A stretch of DNA of 64,000 bases from Citromicrobium sp. UBA3494. Its GTDB lineage: Bacteria > Pseudomonadota > Alphaproteobacteria > Sphingomonadales > Sphingomonadaceae. Shown here piece by piece: positions 27,850-40,090 of the stretch (positions within the stretch are counted from its first letter, which is position 1; every line of letters starts with the position of its first letter). The translations under genes and the position numbers were made by a program. Location: contig DFQH01000001.1 in NCBI GenBank assembly GCA_002377695.1, positions 384,093 to 448,092 of the forward strand. The letters run 5' to 3'. Under the pieces are notes generated by a model. It did no database searches, was not told the DNA's origin, and saw nothing but the letters and a program-made list of their open reading frames with translations.

Positions 27850-28469
27850 CCCGCTCCCCCGGCAATATCGATAGAGCCGCCGCCCTTCCCTTCTCCTGCC
27901 GCTGCGGAGCGGTGCGCGGCGCCATCGAGAAGGCAACCGCGCGTGAGGGCGACTTCGTCGTGTGCCACTGCACCGACTGCCAGGCCTTTGCCAATCGCTT
28001 CGATGCTGGAGACAGGCTGTTCGGCGATGGTGCGGGCACGCTGCTTTACCAGAGTCGCTGCGCACGGATGCGGATAAAGCAGGGTCTGGAAGAGCTGCGA
28101 TGCCTGCACCTGACCGAAGGCCCCACGCTGCGCTGGTACGCGGGGTGCTGCGGCACGCCGCTGTTCAACTCGTTCAAGAACGGCAAGGTGCCCTATGTCA
28201 CCACGCTGGTCGGAAATTGCGACGCCGATGAGCGGACGCGGCTGCTGGGTGAACCCATCGGGCACCTCTTCGTCGATGACGACCCGACATGTCCGGAGCC
28301 GGTCCGGCGAATGTCCGAGAATGCACTCATGCGCCGGTTCTTCGTGCGTATGGTGAAGGACATCCTCTCGGGCGACCGCCGCCGCAGCCATCTTTTCGAT
28401 TCCCGAACGCTGGACCCCATCAGCGTCCCCACAAGACCTGCCGAGGACACAACCGCCCATGTCGGCTGA
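27846..28469 (+). CDS. DUF6151 family protein (GFA-like zinc fold), 207 aa
   Basis: Cysteine pattern SCRCGAVRG, CHCTDCQAF and YAGCCGTPLF resembles the glutathione-dependent formaldehyde-activating (GFA) zinc-binding fold and DUF6151 proteins. Function in the family is unknown. Its ATG overlaps the metallo-beta-lactamase stop by four bases, and its 3' end overlaps prmA by 11 bases, giving a packed SDR-MBL-DUF6151-prmA-DUF2459 transcript. Confidence 0.8.
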   Translation: MTRSPGNIDRAAALPFSCRCGAVRGAIEKATAREGDFVVCHCTDCQAFANRFDAGDRLFGDGAGTLLYQSRCARMRIKQGLEELRCLHLTEGPTLRWYAGCCGTPLFNSFKNGKVPYVTTLVGNCDADERTRLLGEPIGHLFVDDDPTCPEPVRRMSENALMRRFFVRMVKDILSGDRRRSHLFDSRTLDPISVPTRPAEDTTAHVG

Positions 28470-29400
28470 CATTTCCGCCGAAGAAGCCGGAATCAGCTGG
28501 AAGCTGACCGCACTGGTGGATCGCTCCGCCGCCGAAGCCGCGCTCGCGGCGAGCGTGGAAGATGCGTGGGACTCCGATCTCGTGATGAGCGCGCACGAGG
28601 TGGAGGCGGATCGCTACGACCCGATCAACGCGGGGCTCTGGCGGATCGAGGCATGGTATCCGCGCCGCCCCGACGCCGCGCTGCGTGAACAGCTGGACAC
28701 GATGTTCGCCGGTAACGCGCCCGATTTCGATCTGGAGAAGGTCGAGCCGCAGGACTGGGTCACGCTCAGCCAGCAGGCGGTCGCGCCGGTCCACGCGGGG
28801 CCCTTCCATATCCGCACGCCCGAGTTTCCGGCGGACCCCGGGGCGATCGATCTCGTCATCCCAGCCAGCCGCGCCTTCGGCACCGGCCAGCACCAGACAA
28901 CCGCCGGGTGCCTTGCCATGCTGGGCTGGCTGAAAGGGCGCGGCATGCGCCCGCGCGACATCGCGGATATCGGCACCGGCACCGGCCTGCTGGCCATCGG
29001 CGCGCTCAAGCTGTTCCCGACCGCGAACATGATCGCCAGCGACATCGACCCGGTGTGCGACGAAATCGTGCGCGAGAATGCGCGGGACAATGGCGTGGCG
29101 ATGGGTCGGCGGCCGGGCGCGCTGCACTATGTGACCGCAGCGGGCATGGACCACCCGGCGCTGAAATCGCGCGCACCTTACGACCTGCTGATCGCCAACA
29201 TCCTCGCCGGCCCGCTGATCGCTCTGGCACCGGATTTCGCCCGCGCGGTGCAACCGGGCGCTCGCATTATCCTGGCCGGATTGCTGACCACGCAGGAAGC
29301 GCGCGTGACCCGCGCCTATGTGCGTGAAGGACTGCGCATGGAAAACCGGATCGTCGATGGTGACTGGTCCATCCTGTGCCTGCGCAGGCCCATGCGGTGA
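28459..29400 (+). CDS. prmA: Ribosomal protein L11 methyltransferase, 313 aa
   Basis: Two-domain PrmA: an N-terminal substrate-recognition domain and a Rossmann methyltransferase domain with the hallmark IPASRAFGTGQHQTT, motif I DIGTGTGLLAIGAL, DIDPVCDEIV and the active-site segment DLLIANILAGPLI. It trimethylates ribosomal protein L11 using S-adenosylmethionine. It overlaps the DUF6151 gene and shares GTGA with the next gene. Confidence 0.95.
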   Translation: MSADISAEEAGISWKLTALVDRSAAEAALAASVEDAWDSDLVMSAHEVEADRYDPINAGLWRIEAWYPRRPDAALREQLDTMFAGNAPDFDLEKVEPQDWVTLSQQAVAPVHAGPFHIRTPEFPADPGAIDLVIPASRAFGTGQHQTTAGCLAMLGWLKGRGMRPRDIADIGTGTGLLAIGALKLFPTANMIASDIDPVCDEIVRENARDNGVAMGRRPGALHYVTAAGMDHPALKSRAPYDLLIANILAGPLIALAPDFARAVQPGARIILAGLLTTQEARVTRAYVREGLRMENRIVDGDWSILCLRRPMR

Positions 29401-30098
29401 AACCGCTGAAGATCCTCGGCTGGGGCGTCGGCGGCCTGATTGGCGCGGTGGCGCTGATCGTGGCAGGCTTCTTCCTCACCGCCTGGGTCGGATCGAGCAT
29501 TCCCCGCAATTCCGGCTGGAGCGAGGCCGAAACCGGCATCCCGATCATGGTCGAGACCAATGGGGTGCACACCGGTATCGTCATGCCGATTGCAACGCCG
29601 GTGAAGGACTGGCGCGAGACCTTTCCTTCCGCGGCAGAGCCGATGGCGGGCGGGATGCGGCCGACACATGTTTCGGTCGGCTGGGGCGACCGCGAGGTGT
29701 TCCTCACCGTGCCCACCTGGGGCGACCTGAAGGCCAGCACCGCCGCACGGATCGCAACGCAGGGCGGGCCTGCGGTGATGCGGGTCGCGCATTACTATCG
29801 CCCGGCGGGCGGCCCGAACCACCGCTGGGTGATCCTGCGGGAAGAGGAATATGCGCGGCTGGTCGCCGAAGTCGAACAGGCGCTGCCACCGATCGACGAT
29901 CCGCGCAGCCGCGTCAGCCACGAAAGCTTCGATCCGCTGGCCCGCGTCTATGACAGCACCGGGCGCTACACGCTGGGCAATACCTGCAATCAGTGGGTGG
30001 GCGACACGCTGGCCGCAGCGGGAATCGAGATGGGCCGGTGGACCCCGCTGGCGGGCGGCGTGATGAAGTGGATTCCCGAAGGCGGTGCGCGGCCCTGA
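29397..30098 (+). CDS. DUF2459 (TIGR02117) membrane-anchored protein, 233 aa
   Basis: Starts at a GTG overlapping the prmA stop (GTGA). One membrane helix near residues 9-31 is followed by a periplasmic domain with ETNGVHTGIVMP, VGWGDREVFL and NTCNQWVGDTLAAAGI, the conserved Cys/His pattern of DUF2459, which resembles NlpC/P60-like cysteine hydrolases. Role in the family is unknown; some members are linked to polyhydroxybutyrate or envelope genes. Confidence 0.85.
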   Translation: MKPLKILGWGVGGLIGAVALIVAGFFLTAWVGSSIPRNSGWSEAETGIPIMVETNGVHTGIVMPIATPVKDWRETFPSAAEPMAGGMRPTHVSVGWGDREVFLTVPTWGDLKASTAARIATQGGPAVMRVAHYYRPAGGPNHRWVILREEEYARLVAEVEQALPPIDDPRSRVSHESFDPLARVYDSTGRYTLGNTCNQWVGDTLAAAGIEMGRWTPLAGGVMKWIPEGGARP

Positions 30099-30152
30099 CC
30101 CCTTGAAAAGTCTGGTGACTACCGCGCTTGCTTGCATTAGTGTCAGTAAGGC

Positions 30153-30980
30153 ATGATCGACCTGCACACCGCCTTCGATGTCTTCGCCGACCGGATGATC
30201 CGCGTGGTCGTCTTCGATGTGCAGCGCTATCTGGTGGCGGCGGGCCTGTTCACCATTGCGCTGCTGGTGTTTCGAAGCTGGGCGCGCCGCAAGCGGATCC
30301 AGGGCCGTCACGCGACGCGCAAGGATTATACGCGCGAGATCGCCTCTTCACTGCGCACCTCCTTCGTGTTCGCGCTCACCACGTTCCTCACGTTGGGCCT
30401 GCGCGAGCTCGGACTGGTCAAGCTCAAGCTGGAAACCTTCACGTTGCTTACCGTAGCGTGGCAGTTCGTGCTGATGGTCATCGCTCACGATGCCTATTTC
30501 TACTGGATGCATCGCGGCCTGCACCACAAGCGCCTGTTCCGCGCCACGCACCTGCACCATCACAAGTCCCGCACGCCGACACCGTGGACCGCTTACAGCT
30601 TCTCCACCTGGGAAGCGGTGACGGAAGCACTCTTCATCCCGATCTTCATGCTGGCGACGAGCGCGATGGGTTTCGCGATGACCGGGCTCGCGGTCTTCCT
30701 GTTCCTCTGGCACATGATTTTCCGCAACGTGATCGGCCACCTCGGGGTGGAACTCTACCCGGCGGGCTGGGTCGACAATCGCTGGGTCGGCTGGTGGAAC
30801 ACGACCACGCATCACGACCTGCATCACAGTTCGGGCAACACCAATTTCGGGCTCTACTTCACCTGGTGGGACCGGTGGATGGGCACCGAGCATCCGCGCT
30901 ACCGCGAGGAATTTCGCAAGGTTGCCGCACGCACGCGCAAGGCAGAGCGCGAGGGCACGCCGGAAACCGCACCCGCCTAA
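30153..30980 (+). CDS. Sterol desaturase/fatty acid hydroxylase family protein, 275 aa
   Basis: Di-iron membrane oxygenase with four membrane segments and the three His clusters of the family: HDAYFYWMHRGLHH, THLHHHKSRTP and TTHHDLHHSSGNTNFG. Such enzymes hydroxylate or desaturate lipids, carotenoids or related hydrophobic substrates; the substrate cannot be told here. It stands between the prmA cluster and a convergent sigma-factor gene, its stop overlapping that gene's end by 4 bases. Confidence 0.9.
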   Translation: MIDLHTAFDVFADRMIRVVVFDVQRYLVAAGLFTIALLVFRSWARRKRIQGRHATRKDYTREIASSLRTSFVFALTTFLTLGLRELGLVKLKLETFTLLTVAWQFVLMVIAHDAYFYWMHRGLHHKRLFRATHLHHHKSRTPTPWTAYSFSTWEAVTEALFIPIFMLATSAMGFAMTGLAVFLFLWHMIFRNVIGHLGVELYPAGWVDNRWVGWWNTTTHHDLHHSSGNTNFGLYFTWWDRWMGTEHPRYREEFRKVAARTRKAEREGTPETAPA

Positions 30981-32182
30981 TCGGGCAGTGCCGCAAGCTG
31001 CGCGGCGAGAAAGCGCGCTTCGGCCGCTTCCGGCACAAGAGCGAGCGCCGCTTCATAGGCAGCGCGTGCCTCCTCGCGCCTCCCTGCCAACACCAGCAGG
31101 TCTGCCCGCGCGGCATGAAACGGCAGGAAATCGGCCAGCCTTTCGGCATCGAGTGCGTCCAGCGCCGCCAGCCCTTCCTCCGGCGAATGCGCGCGCGAAA
31201 GCGCGACGGCACGGTTGATCGCGACCACCGGCGTCGGACGCATCGCCAGCAGGATGTCGTAGAGCCGCAGAACGGCTATCCTGTCGGTGCGCCCCGTACG
31301 CCACCGCATCGCGTGCGCCAGATGGATGGCGGCGAGCGTCTGCAAGGGGCCGGGATTACGCAGTGCCGTCGCCCGGTCGAGCGCGGTACGCCCCGCCTCG
31401 ATCCGTCGCGCATCCCACAGGGCGACATCCTGCTGCGACAGCGGAACCATCGTGCCATTGCCATCCACCCGCGCGCCTTCGCGCGAGCGGACCAGCAGAA
31501 CCAGCGACGCCAGCCCGTGCGCCTCGGCCTCGTCGGGTATCAGCTCGGCCAGCAGCGCTGCCAGCCGCTCGACCTCGGGCGCCAGACCCTCGGTCTCGCC
31601 CTCGCCCGCAGCATTGCGGTAGGCAATGCCGAGCGCGGTCTCCAGCGTCTCCAGGACCGCGCCGACACGAACGCCCCATTCGCCCGGCGGCGGGGTCTCG
31701 AACGGAAGCCTCGCCGCCCTGATCTTGGCCTTGGCGCGGGTGATCCGCTGGTATGTCGCGGATTCTGTGGCAAGAAAGGCGCGCGCGATCCGGCCCACCG
31801 ACACGCCGCAGATCACCCGCAGCGCGAGCGCGATCCGCGCCTCTGGCGCGAGCGCCGGATGGCAGCAGGTGAACAGCAGCCGCAACCGCTCGTCGGGAAT
31901 CGGGTCGGGAAAGGCGATCACATCGCCCATGCCGTCTGCCTCCGGCTGGACGGAGAGCGCCCGCGCCTCGCGCGCGGCCTTGCGCAGCACATCGAGCGCG
32001 CGTCGCCGCGCCGCAACGAATGCCCACGCCGCCGGATCGCGGATCGGCGCTTCCTCGCGCAGCGCCGCCTCGCACGCGGCGGAAAACGCATCTTCCGCAA
32101 GGTCGAGATCGCGGAACTGCACGGCGAGGGCCGCGACGACCCTCGGCCGTGCCTCCGCCAGCGCTTGCGCCAGACCGCCCAG
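30977..32182 (-). CDS. ECF-type RNA polymerase sigma factor (DUF6596), about 401 aa, probable CTG start
   Basis: Carries sigma region 2 (FRDLDLAEDAFSAACEAALR, WAFVAARRRALDVLR), a region 4-like part, and the long C-terminal TPR-like extension of the YciI-associated sigma group, with LTCCHPALAPEARIALALR style motifs. The first ordinary start codon (GTG, 32122) would cut region 2, whose expected RPRVVAAL stretch is coded upstream. A CTG at 32182 preceded by AGGA six bases away restores it and sits 2 bases past the YciI-gene stop. Partner genes of this type often act as a pair. I take CTG as the likely start. Confidence 0.85.
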   Translation of the reverse strand: MGGLAQALAEARPRVVAALAVQFRDLDLAEDAFSAACEAALREEAPIRDPAAWAFVAARRRALDVLRKAAREARALSVQPEADGMGDVIAFPDPIPDERLRLLFTCCHPALAPEARIALALRVICGVSVGRIARAFLATESATYQRITRAKAKIRAARLPFETPPPGEWGVRVGAVLETLETALGIAYRNAAGEGETEGLAPEVERLAALLAELIPDEAEAHGLASLVLLVRSREGARVDGNGTMVPLSQQDVALWDARRIEAGRTALDRATALRNPGPLQTLAAIHLAHAMRWRTGRTDRIAVLRLYDILLAMRPTPVVAINRAVALSRAHSPEEGLAALDALDAERLADFLPFHAARADLLVLAGRREEARAAYEAALALVPEAAEARFLAAQLAALPD

Positions 32183-32184
32183 GG

Positions 32185-32538
32185 CTATTCCTGCCAGACG
32201 GGGCGCACTTCGACCGCGCCGTTGCCCGGGATCGGGATCATCCGCGCCCAGCGCACCGCCTCGTCATGGTCCTTCGCCTCGATCAGGTAGAAGCCTCCCA
32301 GTTCCTCGTGCGTTTCGGCGAAGGGCCCGTCGTGCAGCGTACCCTCGCCGCCGTTTTCGTAGCGGATGGTGGTCGCCGTATGCGCCTCGCGCAGCCGCTC
32401 GCCGCTGAAGGCGACGCCCGCCGCGCCCAGCTCTTCCATCAGCTTCATGTGGCCCGCCAGCGTCGCCTCCATCACGGCCCCGCCATTTTCGCCCGCATAG
32501 GCACTCTCGTCTTCGTGAATCAGCAGCATGTATTGCAT
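32185..32538 (-). CDS. YciI/DGPF-domain protein, 117 aa
   Basis: Small ferredoxin-like YCII domain, with MQYMLLIHEDE at the N-terminus, the LHDGPFAETHEELGGFYLIEA signature and PGNGAVEVRPVWQE at the end. In other bacteria such proteins are encoded next to DUF6596 ECF sigma factors and may regulate them. The sigma-factor gene begins 2 bases after its stop. Start at MQYMLL is favoured over an extension of 11 residues. Confidence 0.9.
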   Translation of the reverse strand: MQYMLLIHEDESAYAGENGGAVMEATLAGHMKLMEELGAAGVAFSGERLREAHTATTIRYENGGEGTLHDGPFAETHEELGGFYLIEAKDHDEAVRWARMIPIPGNGAVEVRPVWQE

Positions 32539-32634
32539 GGCCCAAATCCTCCGGTCCGGCACCGCCCCCATGGCGATACTCTACCGCGAAGACGCCGCAT
32601 GTGCGCGCGTTTCGACAGGCATGCCAAATTTTCC

Positions 32635-33786
32635 TCAGGAAGCGTCGGTTGCAGGCTCTGCCTGGGCCAGGCCCGGGCCGTTCACCATCTCGTGATAGCC
32701 TGCCACGGCGCGCACCACGCCGTGCATCATCTCCATCCGTGCGGGCACGGGCACCTGCGTACGGCCGATCATCACCGCCACGGTATAGATGCTGCCGTCC
32801 GGCGCGGTGAGAATGCCGACATCATTGTAGCCCGCCTGATCCGCCGGAGCGCCGGGCGGCACGATGTCGAGCACCTGTCCGGTGCCGGTCTTGTGGCCGA
32901 TCGACCAGCCTTCGGGCAGCCCGCCCTTGAGCCGGTTGGGGCCGCTCTTCACATCGTCCAGCCAGGCGAGATAGCGCGCCGTGCTCTCCTGCGAGAGCAG
33001 TTCGCCGCCGTGCAGCCGCGCGAGGGCGGATGCAATGGCAACGGGTGTCGCACCGTCGACGGGGTCGGCGACATAGGCGTCGAACGCGCGCTGGCGGACG
33101 TCGTGCGGCACCTGCTTGCGCACCTCGAAGAAGGTCTTGCCCAGCGCCCAGCCCTGCTGCCACTCCAGCCCCGCGATCCGCGACTGCATCGGGCGTTCGC
33201 CGGGGCCGAAGCGGATATCGGCAAAGCCCTTGCGCGCCAGTGTCTCGCGCACCTCGTCCGGGCCGCCGACCCGGCGCAGGACCATGTCGTTCGCGGTGTT
33301 GTCGCTCGCGGTCAGAGCGCGCTCGAGGAAATCCCGGTAAGTCGTTGAAAAACTGCCATTGGCCACCACGCTGCGGCGGATCGGGTTGTGGAACACGGCC
33401 AGATCGTCGACCCGCACCGTGCCCGTCTCCGACAAGTCCAGTTCGCCGCGATCCGCCTGGTCGAGCGCGGTCAGCGCGACCCACAGCTTGCTGACACTCT
33501 GCTGCGGAAACAGCTGCGTGCCGTTGTAATGCATCATCCGCGAACGCGCGGGGTCGTACACCGCAATGCCGATCTTGCCCTCCAGCCCGGTGCCCAGTGC
33601 GAAGAGCCGATCGTCGAGCCATTCCTCCTCCGCCGAGCGTTCCACCGCAATGTCTTCGGCGGCCTGCTCGATCCGCTCCTCAAGCGAAGGCGCGCCGGAG
33701 GTATCGTCCGTCTCCCCGGTCAGGTGACAGGTCGCCAGCGATCCGAGCATCAGGACGCAGAAGACTTGGAGGAGAAAGGTTCGCAT
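32635..33786 (-). CDS. Divergent class A beta-lactamase, 383 aa
   Basis: Serine beta-lactamase fold with the SxxK motif at Ser97-Lys100 (QSVSKLW), SDN at 161-163 and KTG at 299-301. The omega-loop reads GERPMQ where Glu197 fits the general base Glu166, but the usual Asn170 is Gln. The protein is about 90 residues longer than common class A enzymes, with an acidic N-terminal spacer and an insert after the omega loop. The signal MRTFLLQVFCVLMLGSLATC ends at a Cys, a possible lipobox though Thr at -1 is unusual. The enzyme would act in the periplasm. Substrate profile is unknown. Confidence 0.82.
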   Translation of the reverse strand: MRTFLLQVFCVLMLGSLATCHLTGETDDTSGAPSLEERIEQAAEDIAVERSAEEEWLDDRLFALGTGLEGKIGIAVYDPARSRMMHYNGTQLFPQQSVSKLWVALTALDQADRGELDLSETGTVRVDDLAVFHNPIRRSVVANGSFSTTYRDFLERALTASDNTANDMVLRRVGGPDEVRETLARKGFADIRFGPGERPMQSRIAGLEWQQGWALGKTFFEVRKQVPHDVRQRAFDAYVADPVDGATPVAIASALARLHGGELLSQESTARYLAWLDDVKSGPNRLKGGLPEGWSIGHKTGTGQVLDIVPPGAPADQAGYNDVGILTAPDGSIYTVAVMIGRTQVPVPARMEMMHGVVRAVAGYHEMVNGPGLAQAEPATDAS

Positions 33787-33844
33787 CGGGTGCGATATAG
33801 GACGAAGTGACTGATTATGAATGACCGGCGCCGGATGCCCCGTC

Positions 33845-37125
<3,281 letters not shown>

Positions 37126-37180
37126 GGCGGCCGGCAGGCCCCGCCGGGCTGCGGGCGACAACAGCTGAAAGGTACCCGAT

Positions 37181-37663
37181 ATGATCGCTCCAATGGTTCT
37201 CGCGGTTCTTGGCCAGGCGGCCAGCATGCCCGCGCAAATGCCGCACGGCGTGCTTTACGACTATTCCGAGGCGGCGCAGCTTTGCGACAGCATGGGCGGG
37301 ATGGGCGAACTGACAGTCTATGACGATTTCGCGCAGCTGGCGGACCTCAACGGCGATGGCGTTTCCGATATCATCGTGGATTACTCCGCCATCTCCTGCT
37401 CGGACAGCGCAAGCCTTTACGCCTCGGGATCGAGCGGCTTTGCGCTGAAGGTGTACCTGGGTGGCTCGGGCGATCTCGAACCGGCCTACGGGACCACGGT
37501 ACGCGGCTGGAGCCTGATCGAAACGGCGGATGGCCCTGCGCTGGAGCTTACCACGGCGGGCGGTGCGTCCTGCGGTACAGCCGACAGGTCGCAAAGCTGC
37601 ACGTACCGGGTCAGCTGGTATCGGGACGGCTTCCTGGAAGGCCCGATGCGGGCGGCGCGGTAG
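37181..37663 (+). CDS. Exported hypothetical protein with Ca-binding-like loop, 160 aa
   Basis: A short hydrophobic N-terminus (MIAPMVLAVLGQAAS) resembles a signal peptide. The central loop ADLNGDGVSDIIVDY follows the DxNxDG pattern of FG-GAP or EF-hand-like calcium sites, and four cysteines in the rest suggest disulfides. It lies 56 bases after the thioesterase-like gene. I recognise no named family. The 135-base gap after it (37664-37798) shows nothing clear. Confidence 0.65.
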   Translation: MIAPMVLAVLGQAASMPAQMPHGVLYDYSEAAQLCDSMGGMGELTVYDDFAQLADLNGDGVSDIIVDYSAISCSDSASLYASGSSGFALKVYLGGSGDLEPAYGTTVRGWSLIETADGPALELTTAGGASCGTADRSQSCTYRVSWYRDGFLEGPMRAAR

Positions 37664-37798
37664 GGCGCGAGCAGAGCTTCTTCCAGCAAGCTGGCTGGAG
37701 GTGTGAACGCTACAGCAGGATCCTACGATTGTTGCGAGATTCGATTACAAGTGGGGGTCGAAGCTAGCCTAGGGTGAGCAAAGACCAATGCATCACGA

Positions 37799-38314
37799 CT
37801 AAACGATCCAGCGATTACGATGCGCAACCACTCTCCACTTCGTGCCTGAGCGTTGGACTGAATAACGGTCTCCGCTGCCGACCATATCGAGGTCGACTAT
37901 GCATCTCGCCGGCCCGGAGCATTTTATGTCGGCAACGGTCATGTGGCCTGCCTCTTCGCCATTTGGCGCAAAATGATACGTCATGGCAGTCAACATGCCG
38001 AAGTCCCCCTCAACCCGCCTGCTCGCGCAGTCTTCGACTGGAATTGGGCGGATCACCGTTGAGACAAGCTCGGATGCAATCTTTTTCGTATCGAGTTCAA
38101 CCTCTCGAGTCAGGCAAAGATAGAGAGGTCCGGTTATCTCGCCCGTGCCCTCGATGGTGTCCTTCCCAACGTAATCTGCCAGAAGCGTCCGTATCGCTGC
38201 GGCGACTGCCGCCTCTTGGTCGGCTGAACCCACTTCTCTTGACGCGATAGCCGTCATCCCGAGCAAACCGGCAAAAAGGACGCCTCCGAAAAGGTAGCTG
38301 CCCGCTTGACTCAC
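37799..38314 (-). CDS. Exported hypothetical protein, 171 aa
   Basis: Starts at a GTG that overlaps the recN stop by four bases (GTGA) and opens with a signal-like MSQAGSYLFGGVLFAGLLGM. The remainder is mixed alpha/beta with four cysteines and ends in KWRVVAHRNRWIV. GC is about 52-56%, clearly lower than recN. No family recognised. The coupled start suggests co-expression with recN, though the composition points to a different history. Confidence 0.6.
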   Translation of the reverse strand: MSQAGSYLFGGVLFAGLLGMTAIASREVGSADQEAAVAAAIRTLLADYVGKDTIEGTGEITGPLYLCLTREVELDTKKIASELVSTVIRPIPVEDCASRRVEGDFGMLTAMTYHFAPNGEEAGHMTVADIKCSGPARCIVDLDMVGSGDRYSVQRSGTKWRVVAHRNRWIV

Positions 38315-39975
38315 ACCCCCTCCAGCAGCCGATCCGCCTGTGCGCGCGCTTCGGGTGTGACTTCGGCGCCGGATAGCATGCGCGCGATCTCTTCCTGCCG
38401 TCCCGCAGCGTCGAGCAGCACCACGGAGGTTTTCGTAACCGTACCGCTGCTCGCCTTGGCGATCTGGTAATGCACCCGCCCGCGCGCGGCGACCTGCGGG
38501 CTGTGCGTCACCACCAAGACCTGGCCGTCGCTGGCGAGGCGCGCCAGCCGCTCGCCGATGGCCGAAGCGACCGCCCCGCCCACGCCACGGTCGATCTCGT
38601 CGAAGATCATCGTCGCCGCGCCGCCCTTTTCGGCAAGCGCCACCTTCAGCGCGAGGATGAAGCGGGAGAGTTCGCCCCCGCTGGCGATCTTGTTCAGGGG
38701 CGCGAAGTCCGCACCCGGATTGGTCGCAATCAGGAATTCGACCGCATCCATCCCGCTCGCGCCCCATTTTTCCTGCGGCAGCGGCTCGACCTGCGTGCGG
38801 AAGCGCGCGGCGTCCAGCTTCAGCGGGCCCAGTTCCTCCGCAACCGCCTTGTCGAGCGTCTTGGCTGCCGTCTTGCGCGCCTTGCGCAGCCGGTTCGCCG
38901 CGCCTTCGTAGGCGTCGAAAGCCTCCTGCTCGGCAAGGCGCAACGCGTCGAGCTGGGCCTCGCCCCCCTCGATCGCATCGAGCTTGCCGCGCAGTTCGCG
39001 CATCTTGTCGGGCAGTTCGTCGACCTCGCAGCGGTGCTTGCGGGCGAGCGCGCGCAGATCGAACAGCCGGGTCTCGGCGGCATCCAGCGCCGCCGGATCG
39101 TGCACCAGCGCCTCGGCAGCCTCTTCCAGCTTCTCCTCGGCTTCGGTCGCTTCGAGAATTGCGCGATCCAGCGCGCCGAGCGCTTCGGCCAGCAGCTTGT
39201 GCTCGCCCGCGATCCGGTCCAGCCGGCGCGCGGCGGTGCGCAGTTCGCTGAGCGGGGAGTCCGATCCGTCCCAGATGTGGCGCAATTCCTCCAGGTCGCC
39301 GGAGAGGCGCTCCCCCTTCTGCATCGCGGCACGCTGTTCGGCGAGGCGCGCTTCCTCGCCCGCCTGCGGCGCGATTTCGGTCAGTTCAGCAAGATGCGCC
39401 AGCAGCAGGTCCTGCTCCGCGCTGGCGGCATCGATGGCCTCGCGCGCGTCTTCCAGCGCCTCGGACGCGTGCTGCCATTCGCGGTAGGCGCGCGCGACCC
39501 CGGCGCTGTCGGCACCGGCGAAACGGTCGAGCAATTGCCGGTGGCCGCGCGGGTTGACCAGTCCGCGATCATCGTGCTGGCCATGCAGCTCGACCAGGAT
39601 CGGCGCGAGATTGCGCAGCAGGCCGACGCTGGCGGACTGGTCGTTGACGAAGGCCTTGGAGCCGCCGTCCGCCTTCACCAGCCGGCGCACGATGAGCGGC
39701 TCGCCCGGTTCGATCTCGATCCCGGCATCCTCCAGCACTTCGGCCAGGGCAGGCGGGAGCGTGCCGAATTCGAATGTCGCGGTAACGCTGGCCTGCTTGG
39801 CCCCGCTGCGCACCAAGCCGCTATCCGCCCGGTTTCCGAGCACCAGACCCAGCGCATCGAGCAGGATCGACTTGCCCGCCCCCGTCTCCCCCGTGAGCAC
39901 GCCGAGGCCGCGCCCGAAATCGAGATCGAGCGCTTCGATCAGCACGACATTGCGGACGGCGAGTTGGGTCAGCAT
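38311..39975 (-). CDS. recN: DNA repair protein RecN, 554 aa
   Basis: SMC-like ATPase for double-strand-break repair. The N-terminal head has LTGETGAGKSILLDALGL (Walker A), VELHGQHDDRGL follows, long coiled-coil arms occupy about 160-370, and the C-terminal head has NPGADFAPLNKIASGGELSRF (signature) and MIFDEIDRGVGG (Walker B). Length matches the family. It shares an operon with bamD upstream (minus strand). Confidence 0.96.
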   Translation of the reverse strand: MLTQLAVRNVVLIEALDLDFGRGLGVLTGETGAGKSILLDALGLVLGNRADSGLVRSGAKQASVTATFEFGTLPPALAEVLEDAGIEIEPGEPLIVRRLVKADGGSKAFVNDQSASVGLLRNLAPILVELHGQHDDRGLVNPRGHRQLLDRFAGADSAGVARAYREWQHASEALEDAREAIDAASAEQDLLLAHLAELTEIAPQAGEEARLAEQRAAMQKGERLSGDLEELRHIWDGSDSPLSELRTAARRLDRIAGEHKLLAEALGALDRAILEATEAEEKLEEAAEALVHDPAALDAAETRLFDLRALARKHRCEVDELPDKMRELRGKLDAIEGGEAQLDALRLAEQEAFDAYEGAANRLRKARKTAAKTLDKAVAEELGPLKLDAARFRTQVEPLPQEKWGASGMDAVEFLIATNPGADFAPLNKIASGGELSRFILALKVALAEKGGAATMIFDEIDRGVGGAVASAIGERLARLASDGQVLVVTHSPQVAARGRVHYQIAKASSGTVTKTSVVLLDAAGRQEEIARMLSGAEVTPEARAQADRLLEGV

Positions 39976-40090
39976 TGCATGCGCAGGCTAGCGCGTATGC
40001 GCGGCGAAGTCAGTGCCGGCAGCGGGCAAAGCCCCTCTTCGATGTGCATAAACCCGGGCAGACCGGTTGCCCGGGCGACTCGGCAAGCGG

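Noticed and set aside
33787..33844. BlaI-type operator ahead of the class A beta-lactamase
   Set aside because: No TACnnnTGTA-type dyad is present; the same holds for the region ahead of the metallo-beta-lactamase transcript.
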